Below, piece after piece: positions 34,244 through 46,300 of a stretch of DNA of 64,000 nt (position 1 is its first letter; each line of letters starts with the position of its first letter). Source of the stretch: Liolophura sinensis (lineage: Eukaryota > Mollusca > Polyplacophora > Chitonida > Chitonidae); assembly GCF_032854445.1 (NCBI RefSeq), contig NC_088301.1, positions 47,727,187 to 47,791,186 on the forward strand, written 5' to 3'. A program made the position numbers and the translations under genes. The notes under the pieces were generated by a model that saw only the letters and a list, made by a program, of their open reading frames with translations, did not search any database and was not told the origin of the DNA.

Positions 34244-37200
34244 GTAATGTTCTTTGATACTCATTTATTTTGGGAACGTTTCCTTTTGAAGTTTGATTCG
34301 TTGGCTGACATTTTTATTTGCCTAAATTTGATTAATTTCAATATTTTTACCGCTTGATTTTACTTTTCAACAACCTTGATTTCCTTGTTTTCAACAACCA
34401 TGGGATCGAACGGCGTCATAAGTAGATCATTCATTTATTTGATAGACTGGAAAAAATCTGCAGGTTGTATTATGAAGTTTTCCAGATTGAATACACAGAT
34501 AAGGCACTGTGTTTTCTTAAAACGCAAATGTGTAAACCATCTTAAAACGTTATGCCGCCTATAATGATAGTTTTCAAGTTGTGTCATAATTTTGTCAAAT
34601 TAGGAATGAATGAATCCTTACGATTTAACCCCACATCGCCAATATTTCAGTCATATCGTGGGTATTAGGAGCACAACATATGAAAGTGTTAATTGCACAT
34701 GCAGTGTTAGGTTGCAAAATATTTTAAGCGTCTAAATGTGTAAAGTGTTAACTTTCTAACACTGTCCATAACTTAACATAATAAATGCACCCCACCCCAC
34801 TACCACCCCACTGCCAAAACTTTTGAATTCAACGCTATGAAAGTTATGCATAACATGAAGGTATGTTGTTTGTGATTAACATAAAGCTAAAACTTCGATA
34901 TGTTTAACTAATGGTTTACAGGAAAATCTACCTAAAACGGTGTGGAACTGAAGATTAGCAACATTTACGAATGGTGGCCAAGTTTGTCAATATTTTCCTC
35001 CTATTTCATTTTTTTAAACATTAGGTATTAATGGCATCATAACATATTTTAATAATTTTTCCACAATGAGCATCCTTAAATTTCTAGAAGCATGATATTA
35101 CGGTTAATGTCACCAAGAAAAGTTCTATGAAACTTCAAAGCCAGAAATTTAGTGTAAGGCTAAATGAAATTTAGTGCAGTCAAACATATCGAAAACACTT
35201 CATATTTTTACTGTGTTATATTATATGAGACCTTTGGATGGTCCAGTATTTCCCCCGGGTTATGCCTTCCACTATAATAGTTGCTGCCTTGATATAAGTG
35301 AAATATTCTTGAGTACGGTGTAAAACAGCAATAAAGTAAATAGAAATATGATATGTGATAGGTCATGTAAAAGGAACTTGCTCATATGCTTTTATATATT
35401 TGTACAGTGTCTAACCTGAGTCTATCCCAGTTAAATTTTAGGTGTGGCCTATCGGGTGTATGCTTTCCTGTAATATCAGTCTAGCTCTCCATATAGCACT
35501 TCTTGTATTATAGGCTACATACTTTTAGTGATTATGCCAAATTTATTTTTCAATGTATGCCTACACTACTTTTTGGTATAGAAGTGTGCACTCCCTTGTA
35601 GGACCGGAATGGTGTATAGGACCATACGTAACAGTACATTTTACTGTAGAGGGTTCCACTGTAAAGTAGTGTTGATCCAGTGGATTGTATTCTTTGGTGA
35701 TGAATATATACGCAATGGGCCAAAGTGGAATAATATCACATTAATTTAGATCGTAATGACTATAAAAGAAACGTTTTGGAAGCGCATTGAGACTAGCTTT
35801 ATGTCTTAAACACATGGAAGAACTCCATTTCTGGCAATATGTCATCATATTAGACACAATGTTGAATGAGTATGAAATCTTAGTGTACATGGAACATGGA
35901 CAGGTGGAGGGATATTTTCATTTTCGCCAGAATAAGCAGCGGCCTTTGATACGCAGCTTATATTTCTTGTGTACATAGGACCGGCGAAGAACCATTTGAT
36001 TGTTCTTTACCGCCATAAACGCAGTTTATTGTCGGAGAAAACCGGAGTGCCCGGTGTTACTGGCGAACTTTAACACATGTGACATAGATATTCACGCCAT
36101 ACTGATGACAAGTGGTCTTCAACGAACGTTAGATAGCGCCAACGACCACACGGTCGTGGTCATCAACTTACTGTAAACAAAGCCCTAGAAGTAGAGATAG
36201 CGAAAAAATCCGGATACAAAATCTTTGTCAAGGCGGCGTGTGAACCCGTACCTCGCGTATCTTAGCTACTGGAAGATTAATTAACGCCATTAACCACATC
36301 TCGCTACCATGAAGAAACATGCAGACTGGATGTTCAATGGTCAATAGACAGTCGCAATTAAAAAGAAGACAGAGTTTGCCTTATGGATTTCTTCATAAAA
36401 AACACCATCTGTCACCATCCCGTTTTACTAGATTACATATGTACGGTACTTATTTCTCTTTTTAGTGTGAACTCGATGTGCTGATGAATTCCACCTACCA
36501 ATGTACACACCCTGTTGATGTTAACGCCATCGCTGCGGAGACAGAGGTTTGTATTGTTCCATTTTTCTTTAAAGTGAACGTGAGGTCAGCCACTAATTTT
36601 AAATTCATTGATTTTAAAACATTCTTTAAAACTTATCAACAGAATAAATTCAGAATTATCGTCATTACATTGTCACTGTTTGGGTCAAGCTATTTTGACA
36701 TTTTAGCTACTATCTAGTGCGACGCTACAAAACTTGTCAGACTCGAGCCTGCGTCCACACTTTGGTGACTTTCACAAAACTTCGTCAGGGATATAGTCGT
36801 AACTCTTTCGCAATGGACGTTGTATACGTTACAACGCCACAAGGCGAGTCTATATATGAGAAAAGTAACGAAAAGTGCATGGCCGCGGTCTGGTGTCGAT
36901 CTCCTGAAGCGAGAGCACTGAGACAGCGAGGAGTGAATGTAACAATACACAGTGCATTGTGGTAGTACACACGGAACTTTTAAAAAAAAATTTAAATCAT
37001 GGTAATAGTTCCAATAACTTACTGCAAGCATACTTGACTTTAATATATTTGTCATCTCTCATGATCAAAGATTTCCTTTCACAGAGATAAACGCTGCGTC
37101 ACTCTGAAGTTTTGTTTATTGACACACCATCCGTGCCCCGTTAAAGTCAATTGTCCCTGTTTCTTACAGATAATATTATTATTAAAGAAATTATGTTCAA

Positions 37201-37472
37201 AATAATGATATCCTCTCGCCCCATGGGAAAGTGAACGCATAAAGTTGCGTGAATGTGCATGACGTTCGAGATGTGGTTAACAAGCGACCTGATTTAGGAA
37301 TATTCTTTCGTTTTAGAATGATCTGCCACTCTGCGACTGCCCAGCGTTTTCAGACTGCACGGCCATAAAGATCGGAGAAATTTACAAATGCAAATCTAAG
37401 GAGTTAGTTATGGAGGAACAAGCGGACCTACTGATGTTTAATATGAACATGGTGGGTGACGATGCCGAATAG
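34103..37472 (+). CDS. Secreted six-cysteine protein, 125 aa, three exons
   Basis: The exons 34103-34243, 36466-36546 and 37317-37472 are all joined in phase 0 and give 125 residues. Residues 1-26 form a signal peptide with hydrophobic core LWALVVLVCLGGSYVLTA, and cleavage is likely near TAP. An acidic spacer follows. The mature part has six cysteines, in CELD, QCTH, LCDCP (two), SDCT and YKCK, and one N-glycosylation site (NST in exon 2). The C-terminus is Met- and Asp-rich (MFNMNMVGDDAE). No membrane span or dibasic neuropeptide cleavage pattern is evident. I do not recognise the family. It could be a small secreted ligand, inhibitor or defence peptide. Donor 1 (GCA|GTAATG) and donor 2 (GAG|GTTTGT) are weaker than consensus. 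Confidence 0.68.
35262..35345 (+). mobile_element. SINE family A, 3' fragment
   Basis: TATAAGTGAAATATTCTTGA, then GTACGGTGTAAAACAGC. It lies inside intron 1 of the secreted-protein gene. Confidence 0.7.
36466..36546 (+). CDS. Secreted protein exon 2
   Basis: A strong acceptor, TATTTCTCTTTTTAG, is followed by 27 open codons with two cysteines and an NST site. The donor is GTTTGT. Confidence 0.7.
37317..37472 (+). CDS. Secreted protein exon 3
   Basis: The acceptor TTCTTTCGTTTTAG is followed by 51 codons and TAG. It holds four cysteines in LCDCPAFSDC and YKCK. Confidence 0.7.
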   Translation, partial: NDLPLCDCPAFSDCTAIKIGEIYKCKSKELVMEEQADLLMFNMNMVGDDAE

Positions 37473-37741
37473 GAAACAGCATCTTGGCAGTGAAGCTTTT
37501 TGTAGTCAGCGGTAGAATACCTTGTCCAGCATGGCAGCATGAACTTGTTTCATGTCAATGCCCAATACATCCGCATGAGCCACGGGGTGCGAGTTTTTTT
37601 CAGTGGACATAAAGCAACAACGTTAATATATCTCTAACAGAAATGTTTTTCTAACTAATTCCCCCCTCCCTCCGGCATGCCGCGCTTTTTGCCATACATG
37701 GTTGTAGTTATGTCTTGGATAGCGTTAATAATGTCTATGTG

Positions 37742-37747
37742 AATAAA
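37742..37747 (+). terminator. Candidate polyadenylation signal, secreted-protein gene
   Basis: AATAAA 270 bases after the stop codon. Confidence 0.45.
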
Positions 37748-37847
37748 ATATGAAGCTTAAACCTGATGAATCTTCGTGAAATGTTCTTCATATTTATGCT
37801 GCTGTACATGTCGCGATAAATTGTTTGTGACGATGCATATCTGATAC

Positions 37848-37960
37848 CAAACTGGGTTTGATTGGCTTTATTTGACTGGTTAGTGTTGAAAGTTGTGCAT
37901 ACTCAAGAATGTTTCACTGGGCGGAGGAAACAAGCTAGATTGTCCGGAGAAAATCACCGA
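37848..37960 (-). mobile_element. SINE family A, diverged fragment
   Basis: Minus-strand remnants of TTCTTGAGTATGC and the GTTTCCTCC segment are visible. It is heavily decayed. Confidence 0.45.
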
Positions 37961-37964
37961 TCTT

Positions 37965-40230
37965 TGGAAATTAATTGACGAACATTCCCACATGTCGCAG
38001 CGCAAGCTCGGTGTCTGTCATACACATATAGGTGGAAGGTAAGAGACCTACAACGATCATGTTGTAACCATTTAAACGACTACTGTCAGCCTTTTGCTGC
38101 CACAGTTCAGAGTGGAGAGTGATCACGAAAATTCTGCACCCGCTGCTGTGAATGAATCAGTACCCTATGCATATTCGTGACTGAAAGACAGGCATCTCGG
38201 ATTCACGCAGTGACTAACTGCACGTTTAGAGATCATATAAGGTAGCGACTTGATCGTATCGGTTCCATTTTGGGAAATTATTGTGATGCCGGTCACAATT
38301 TGTAAACAGGAACACTCAAGGCAGGATTTACTTATCCACTGAACCACTTTATGAACGACAGGAAAACATGCACCTATAAATTAGACAGATTCACACTAGC
38401 TGGTGTAACTTCAGCTATGGCACAATTGCATCGCAGAGTCGGTGGTTCCGGGCCTCTGGGTACACTTGACAAGTGACAGTACATTTTTATACAAAAACAT
38501 ACAGCATAGTAACAAACAAGTTTTAACAAGGTTTACAGACATACAATTCTAACAATAGGCCTAACGTACGTGACTGGCCCTGATATGCAGCGTTGCGGAG
38601 GATTAAACAGTAGGTGGTCACCAAGCCTACAGTTCCACTGCAAGACCAGATTAAAACAGATTATGTGTAAGGCCTGCTAACATTCACAATACAACAAAAT
38701 CGGAAGTAATCATATCCGTGTTAAAAGTGTAGGTGTGGTTGATACAGGTTTGATATTTTGACACTGAGTCACTGAGTCTCATTGTGTCTGGATGAGATCA
38801 TTACAAAATGGGATTTTTGGAGACAAGGTTTAACTATATATTAAGTATTTTATTCATGTCGCGTTTTTATAGCGCTGAAAGCTCAAAATACCAAAAAAAA
38901 GAGAAAAAAACACAGAACGATGTCTTCGAGTCATCCTTGAAAGCTGTTCAATGCTTTCTTTGCATGAATCTGTCTTAATTTCTTAGTTTATAATCTTTCT
39001 TAGTTCTTAGGTGCTTTGTGTTGAATATTGTTTTGGATTATATTATATTTGATTGGAACAGAAAGTGCATTGTGGTGAACAACAGGTTTACAAAAGTCTT
39101 TTTCGACGCATAGATTTTAATGTTGTTCAAAACTTACAGTTAACATGCAGACACCAATAAACGGCATTCAACTTTTGTGGAGTTTCGTGAGAGCCACAAG
39201 ATTTTCCGAGTAAGTGTGATCTAGTGTGGGAAGGTACGTGCCTTTACACTGGAATTGTGAATTGTGAATTGTCTCGCTATTTTTGATTTCTAATTTCTAC
39301 ATGTAGTACGTGGAAGGAGAATTTGTGAATACAGTGTTATAGTTTTATATTAAGTATGATATTCTTTACTCTGAAGATGCAAATTGTTCATACAAAGGAC
39401 GGTAAAATGAAATCAAAATCTAAACAACCTTTTCAGTTGGTCAAAATGCTAATCAAACATACAAATTCGAGGAGAAGTGAACAGTTACCAATATATTCGA
39501 AAGGCATGTACATTTGTGAAATTACTATTATTGTTTTGAAATTATACGATTTCATCTCACTGGTTCATATTCTTTACACTCTCCGGCGAGATTTATTAAA
39601 GCTGTAGTTGTGACTCACAGCCGAGGACATGCCACTTCTTTTCTCAGTTCTGTTTTGCACCTCTTTTCCTGTTATATGACAAACGTGTTTGTTATAAAGC
39701 ACCAAACATACACTAAAGCAATTCTATATATAAAGCGGTGTATAGGTCGTAAAATCGAAAATAGTAATCTTTTCCTGTTACACTTTAATACTTTTTTGTA
39801 TTAGACACTGTAGTGTGGAGACAATCACTGTGTCACAAACGTAACTTTCTGAAAAAAATTCTTCAGCACACCTTTAATCACTAATCAAATCAATAAATAT
39901 ATAAAAAGCGTAAGATTCATGCTTATAACTCGGCTTCAAACACAAGCATGAAAATAGACGACCAGATGCGCTCTCAAGCACTTATGACTTCGTAATATAG
40001 TTGCCACCTGTTACATATTACCATTACCATCGATTCGAATTCATTTAACACTCATTTAGTACAAGCTGACCTATATCTTTACTCACGCTATAGAATTTTT
40101 TCAAAGGAATGAAACTAACAGTTAAGACTCTTTCTTAAAATGCTACCTGTTCTCCATGGTGATCTCGGTAGTCCGCTGTACTGTGGAGGATACCATCTGC
40201 AGAATTGATCACATTATAAAGTATATGTTT
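37965..40230. other. Non-coding, AT-rich
   Basis: No exon with good splice sites and recognisable protein. ORFs of 60-83 codons are AT-driven. Confidence 0.4.
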
Positions 40231-40234
40231 TACA

Positions 40235-40484
40235 CTCACAAAATAAATCTGTTAATTCTAACAGAAAGTCTGTTATCTGAGAGATGCTAGAATGTATTTT
40301 GCTCTTGGAATGTATTATTCTGTTAAATAATACATATATTCTATTCATTCAACATAAAGATTCTATTAAACTACCAGGATATTCTAATAAAAATAACATA
40401 GTATTATATTATAATAACAGAATACATTCTAGCATCACTCCGACAACAGACTTCCTGTTAAAATTAACAGATTAATTTTTCGAG
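40235..40484. mobile_element. MITE with long inverted repeats, copy 2
   Basis: Same family and length as 14745-14991. The ends CTCACAAAAT and ATTTTTCGAG and the shared internal TCTGTTATCTGA and TAGAATGTAT are present. The two halves are inverted partners over roughly 65 bases. Confidence 0.82.
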
Positions 40485-40489
40485 TATAT

Positions 40490-42590
40490 GAAGACAAAAG
40501 TTAAAAACATTTTTCTTGTTAAAGTAGATATTCATTCACTAAATTTAAAAATCATAGTAGCTGGTTTGAGCCAAACATTGGTATTTTTGGCGGATTATTT
40601 TAAGCAACCATTTCTTTTATGGCTATATAACCTTTATGGGCGCTTCGATCAAGTTTTAAACTTTTGATTCAGAAATTTACAGAATTGTGCTGAGGTTTTA
40701 AAATTTACACTTCATTATTGTACCCTCTTGGGGCATATTCTCCGCTTTAATGTACCAGGTCCTTGATGATTCATGATTCAGTAGTTTTACAGTTAACTTG
40801 TTTGTTTTCTGAGACGAATTTCTGCTCAAACCGTTTTTGGGGTATATGGTCTTGGTCTTGGTTAATGGTCAGCATATTGCTGATGGATTTCTTTCTCACG
40901 CGACACATTTGTATTGTGCATTTTCTGATATAGGCCAGTTCATCCATGCTGATTATCTCCCCTTAACTCACGCTTCGCTTTTCACATGGACACAGACCCC
41001 CATTACAACTTCCGTTTTTCGGTAGGGATTGTAGTTCTGTGAATTTTAGGGTATTAAGTCTTTTTTTGCTCCCAGGCGTCCATTTTTGGTGCTCAGGTGC
41101 ATGCTTGGTATTAAAATGCTGGAAACTGTCTAAACTTTGAGGAGGTATGAGCTTTATTGATGAAAGTTTGAAATTCTGGGCGAGAGGACACAAGGCGTGA
41201 GGTAGTGATGAGGCTGCGAGTGACGTCCCCTTGGCGTTGCTAGGCACGCCTCCCAGCTGCCGGCATGGAAAGGTCCAGATTTTGACGGTCAACCTATGTC
41301 AAGATTTTTATGGCTTCTTTCTCACAGGCTGGGCCAGGTATGCACCAAAGCTTACTGGCCACGGAATGTTTGGGACTGAGCTACAGCGCTAGACGTTAAC
41401 ATTGTCGCTTATGGAAAATTAATGGGGGTCCGAGGCCACATACCAAACAGGACAGTTCAGATGGTCAGCGTTATAGGTGAAGGAAACCAGGTTGACCAGG
41501 TTGAGGCCGGGGGAAACACAAGACCATGTGCTGGTTGCTGATCTTCCCATGTACTACTGGGAATGAAGACAACATGAAATGTGTTGCGGATTGGGATACT
41601 TCCCAAATGTATATAGTTCTTTTTAAACTGAAAAGAATGGATGTTCTCCTAGTTTCAGCGACAATATTATCGTCAACTACCACCAGTAACGCGATTCTTC
41701 AGAGTCACCTCGTGGGGATTTGGAACATTTTTTATTTATTTCGTGTATTACAAAATGACACTAACAAAAATGACATAAAGATTTTCTCAGTATCACATAA
41801 AATTACTTTCTCGCTATATCTTTTCTGTAACTGTACCCTATCACAACACATCACATTGAACCCATACATCACAGTGTATTGAAAACTGAATACATATATC
41901 TTAATACAAAATAAGTGACAAAATTCAAATTCATTATCTCCCTGTTTATCTTCACTATACACACTTAATGGAACCCGGTAGAAAGCCAAAATAGGGTGTT
42001 TGATTTTACTTCTTGCTCAACGCACCGCTAGGAGGCATTTAAATCATAAAGATGGCATCGGTAAAGTACAGCATTTGAAGAGACCTGTTTTCCATCCCAA
42101 GTAAGATGGAATTGCTGAATTACATGGCTACGTCACCTGTGAGACAAGGACTGGTTTTGTACCATTTTCAGAATGTAGAAACAATATTGTCTTTATCAAA
42201 TATGTTCAAGCCATGAACGATTTTGGCAAAAGGGAGGGGGGCTGTTTTCCATGAAATATAATGATTTGATAAAAGGCTTTGAGCTCCAACTGTTGATCCA
42301 CGAAGACCATTGTAAAAATGATAAAATACATAAGCTGTATCCAACAAGATTAGAAAATGCATGCCGCAGTTTCTTGCTCCTCGTGCTTTACCATTGTATA
42401 GGTAGAGATATGTTTGCGTCTTTTGGTAATTTAATGTACTGGAACTGGATCTACAGCCACTATCTTTGAGGTTGTGGAATCGCTTTTCCATCTGTTTCCA
42501 TTCCATCTGTTATCAGTTCTATTCAGCAGCATATTAGGCGGTTTGTAAGTCAAGTGCGGACTGCTGCGAATCTGATTCGCCGATATCACG
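40490..42590. other. Intergenic, no supported gene
   Basis: A short GC-richer patch near 41200-41290 carries no clear ORF. A weak SINE remnant lies near 41500-41560. Confidence 0.35.
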
Positions 42591-42603
42591 ACGCTTGCTC
42601 CTG

Positions 42604-43275
42604 TCACCCATGGAGGGTAGCCATTGGGAGGAACATAAGAGTCTGCATCCTTTTTGAGTAGTTTGGCACATGTTGGTACGTAAGTCTATACGTTCGTGAG
42701 TCCTGTGGGCTACTCTCGCTGTTCTTAACTGGTTGATTGTATGCGGCTCTGTTTCGATTCGCCTGGAGCGTGTTCGCCACCGAGGGACTGACCCAGCCCC
42801 CAGGAGACGACCCGTTCGCACCCATACTTCCAGTTGAGCAGCAACAACAACATCGTCGAGACCTGTTTACATTGGTGCTGCTCCCGGTGTCTTTGGTGGT
42901 GTTTAAACGCCCCTTTTCGCTGCTCACTGGAGTTCTGGCAGGTGACGGTCGAACCACGGCAACAGATGGAGTGGTTTCGAGTCTTGAGGAGGATCTGCTT
43001 GTCATCGAGGATCTTGGCCTCTGCGTCGGCGTAGTGGAGAAAGCCGAACTCGGCCTTGGAACAGGTTGACAGCCGTGCACCGTCATCGAACTCGTTTCTG
43101 TCTCAACTGTAGATCGTACAGATCCTTTTGGAGGCGGCTCGTCTCCCACTTTATACTCCTTTGAGATCACAGATGCTGTTTCCGATGTCAACGTCCCATC
43201 GCTTAGATGCTTTTGTACTTCGGACACCCACTTTTCAACTTGGCGCCATTTCTTTGGGGACATGAAAGCGGTCAT
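42604..43275 (-). CDS. Unrecognised Ser/Thr/Pro-rich protein, 223 aa
   Basis: The ORF begins at ATG 43275 and runs to TGA. Residues 5-45 (MSPKKWRQVEKWVSEVQKHL onward) look like an amphipathic charged helix and are the most likely structured part. Residues 50-160 are disordered and rich in Ser, Thr, Pro and Arg. A run of five cysteines follows arginines at 142-146 (SRRCCCCCSTG), which could be a lipidation or metal site. No signal peptide or membrane span is seen. The region is clearly more GC-rich than its flanks, and an acceptor (CCCTCTGTTTTCAG, ending at 43312) lies just upstream, so the exon may be spliced to a 5' leader. The function is unknown. The C-terminal 40 residues might be read past a real splice donor. 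Confidence 0.55.
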   Translation of the reverse strand: MTAFMSPKKWRQVEKWVSEVQKHLSDGTLTSETASVISKEYKVGDEPPPKGSVRSTVETETSSMTVHGCQPVPRPSSAFSTTPTQRPRSSMTSRSSSRLETTPSVAVVRPSPARTPVSSEKGRLNTTKDTGSSTNVNRSRRCCCCCSTGSMGANGSSPGGWVSPSVANTLQANRNRAAYNQPVKNSESSPQDSRTYRLTYQHVPNYSKRMQTLMFLPMATLHG

Positions 43276-43319
43276 GTTGCTTTTTTAAAATTTACCTCTG
43301 TGTGGTAATGTCTGAAAAC

Positions 43320-46300
43320 AGAGGGAAAAAAATTTCCAGTTAAAGTACCTCAGGTTGAGATGTCGATCTAAAACTACATTGATCTATTATAGTAAAATAT
43401 CATATGTTATATACCTGTTAGCAAAGAAACTAGCAAGACCAGTGATTGTGTACCAATCATTTAACATTTGCATAGTATCAACGTGCACTAATAACATTTG
43501 CATAATTTACCTGTGGCCGCCAAAAAGCGCATGATGCCAGATGTTAACACACAGTATGTCATAAACATGATGAAATAACGCTGATGGCTCTGTAAAATAC
43601 AGCGAGCAATAATTCTTGGAGCGAAGGTAATCCTCCATGTTTCATATACAGGGTCAGTTTTGCTGAATATATCTGGATGATTACAATCTGTACTTTATCG
43701 CTCAATGACGTTAAACGCCAGGGCTTTTTTGTGCAACTGTAAATGTATTAAGTAAGCGCTCAAAATGAGTGGAACTTTTGAGTGTAATTAATGAAGTTTT
43801 TCTTTTCTTGACGTTAGTACATCAGTAACGCCAAGCGAGAATACATAACGTGTCTCTTCCAAGGAAATGAAAAACCCTCATAACATTAGGTTTCAAGGCG
43901 CCATGCATTAATTAATTAATCATACCAAACTGTGATGATGATCGTTATATATGTAGCCATAAGCCGTTCCAGATTTTAGCCAAACAGATGGCTGCAGTGT
44001 GAATTTTATTGATTTCGTCGGCCAAACTAATGACGTATGACATATGTCTACTCCCGTGAACCCATGTAATAACTACACATTTAAATATCCCACTGGACTC
44101 CCAAAAGAAGTGGCATCGGCGAAGATTAAGGCGAACTCGCGCTGTTCCCTCCTTAAATGAAGTATGTAAGATCACCATGCAAAGCCGACCAAAAGCTCCC
44201 ACTCTAATGTCATGACCTGCTTGTTCCAGCTTGTTAGGTGGCTTTGCCATTAATCAGGTTGCATATAATGACATCACTGTCTTAATTCAACGCACGTGAA
44301 TTATTAGACTGGAAATAGGTTAAGAGGTAAATCCCGATGAAATATGACGTGTATTGATCTATTTGGTTGCATGTGAAGAAAAAAAAAATTGTGTAAAGAG
44401 TGTTAGGCATTTGACTATTAAATATCAATAAGTTTCAGCACCAATGCGAAAAGAAGATACTGAAAAAAATGACACATTTATTTTAGTGGAACTTAATGCG
44501 ACGAATCAATTCTCGTGATATTCCTAAGGAGTACTGAAGGGGAACATGTCCTGATAGTTTCATGGCCAACATTACGACTGATTTAATCCAATCCTCCCAC
44601 ATAAATCCCACAAAGCATAGCGCTTAAAGGTAATGGCGTCATCATATTTTGGGCATCCATATCACAAGAAATGTCACGTTATTATTGTAGTACCATATAT
44701 TTTCACTTTGTACCAACAGATACTATTATAATAGTAACAGATACTATTATGGGTGTGAAGCATACGTCCCTTTTCCCGGTAAGCATACTACGAAAGTAAC
44801 AATCAAAACATAATTTGGCTAGTTACCTGACGTAAATCGATCTGCTTTCACTTCCTGTATGAAGTGAATAAGCGCAACACCAAATTCACGAACTCGCATG
44901 GCTGAGACAGCAATATGTGCACATGGCCATCGAACACAGGTACCGAAACAACAACACGTAAGCTTGCTGTCAATATCCAAAAGTCGTGGAGCCTTTAAAA
45001 TATACCGATTATTTTCCGATTCGTAGAACCCACCGCCAAATGAACTGCGTCACGGGCATGGATTGGCCCACACATCATGCCTACCTGTATTTTGTCAATC
45101 AGTGTGGAATATATACTATTTACCACTGCACATGTGCGTTTTGGTATACAGGTAAGACATCGCCGAATTAACTACCATTGATAATGGTCTTACCTATATT
45201 TGTGGTAATTGGTCAGGTCAAGCTCTCATATCACGCTACACTGTGTAAGGTTGGTCGCGTTGGAAAATAACACATATAATTATGGTCCGAAACACAATTA
45301 CTTATCTATGGGGAATACCTGTGTACAACATTGCAGATTTACACGTGGGTCTGTGACGTTGCGTTCTCCAGTGAGCCGATGTTAACTGTCCATAGCCACT
45401 TGTCCAACAACAGCTTTATACACGCCCAAAGCAACGGCCGTATGGGTGAGTACTTTGTCCATTGTGTATGGCCTGCAACAAGAGGCCCAGCATAACAAAC
45501 CACCTGCTAATTGTGATGGCCTGCCCTTACGTCACCTGACTGGTTTTACCGTTGTCTCCCACTGTTCTGCTCATTTTCAACCACTCTGGAATACAGGTGA
45601 TCACAGCTGGTGAATTTACCTGGAGCCGAGTCCCCCTTCCTCACCTTGTAACACCCCCGCACCATACAACCTCACCCCTACTGCTTTACCTCATCAACGG
45701 GCTGTACCCACACACAGTGTGTCACGTCGACTTAATGGACACCCGGAAATTTTCGTTTTTGACAGGGCCCGTAAATAACAGAACAAAAGCTCTGTTAAGC
45801 ATGTGCCGCATGAACTTTAACTTTGAGAAAGCTGCTATAGCTTGGTGAGACAACTTTGACTGATAATGAACTTTTCCGAAGTTGAAATCTTTCCCTGTCA
45901 ATATAGCCTATATCACTCTTTGGCAAACATTGTTTACCACATTTGAGTTGTTCGTCACATTAATTTTTAATGTAGGAAGACGTACAGGTAAGTAGGACAA
46001 CTGTAAAAGATATCTGACTTTAAAAAACATATTTTTGGAATGATATGTATGAGAAACCATGTCTGATCACATATTCGTTTAGACTGATCACATGAGTAAG
46101 TTGCAGTAAAATATAGCCCAAATTACATCTGAGAGAGAACTGAAAGAATTGCTTATGTTGGTGTGGTTACAACAGCTACTAGATAGTTAATATTACAAGC
46201 AGGCAACAATAGCAACATGTTATCAGTCTACTTTGTACATATTCCACGGAATATTTTACTCTCTACGTGGACTTCACATGTAACAAGTATAACAACTGTC

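Noticed and set aside
43945-44250. 101-codon minus-strand ORF (MAKPPNKLEQAGHD)
   Set aside because: The start looks plausible, but no domain, promoter or partner exon was found. A search and RNA-seq would be needed to support it.
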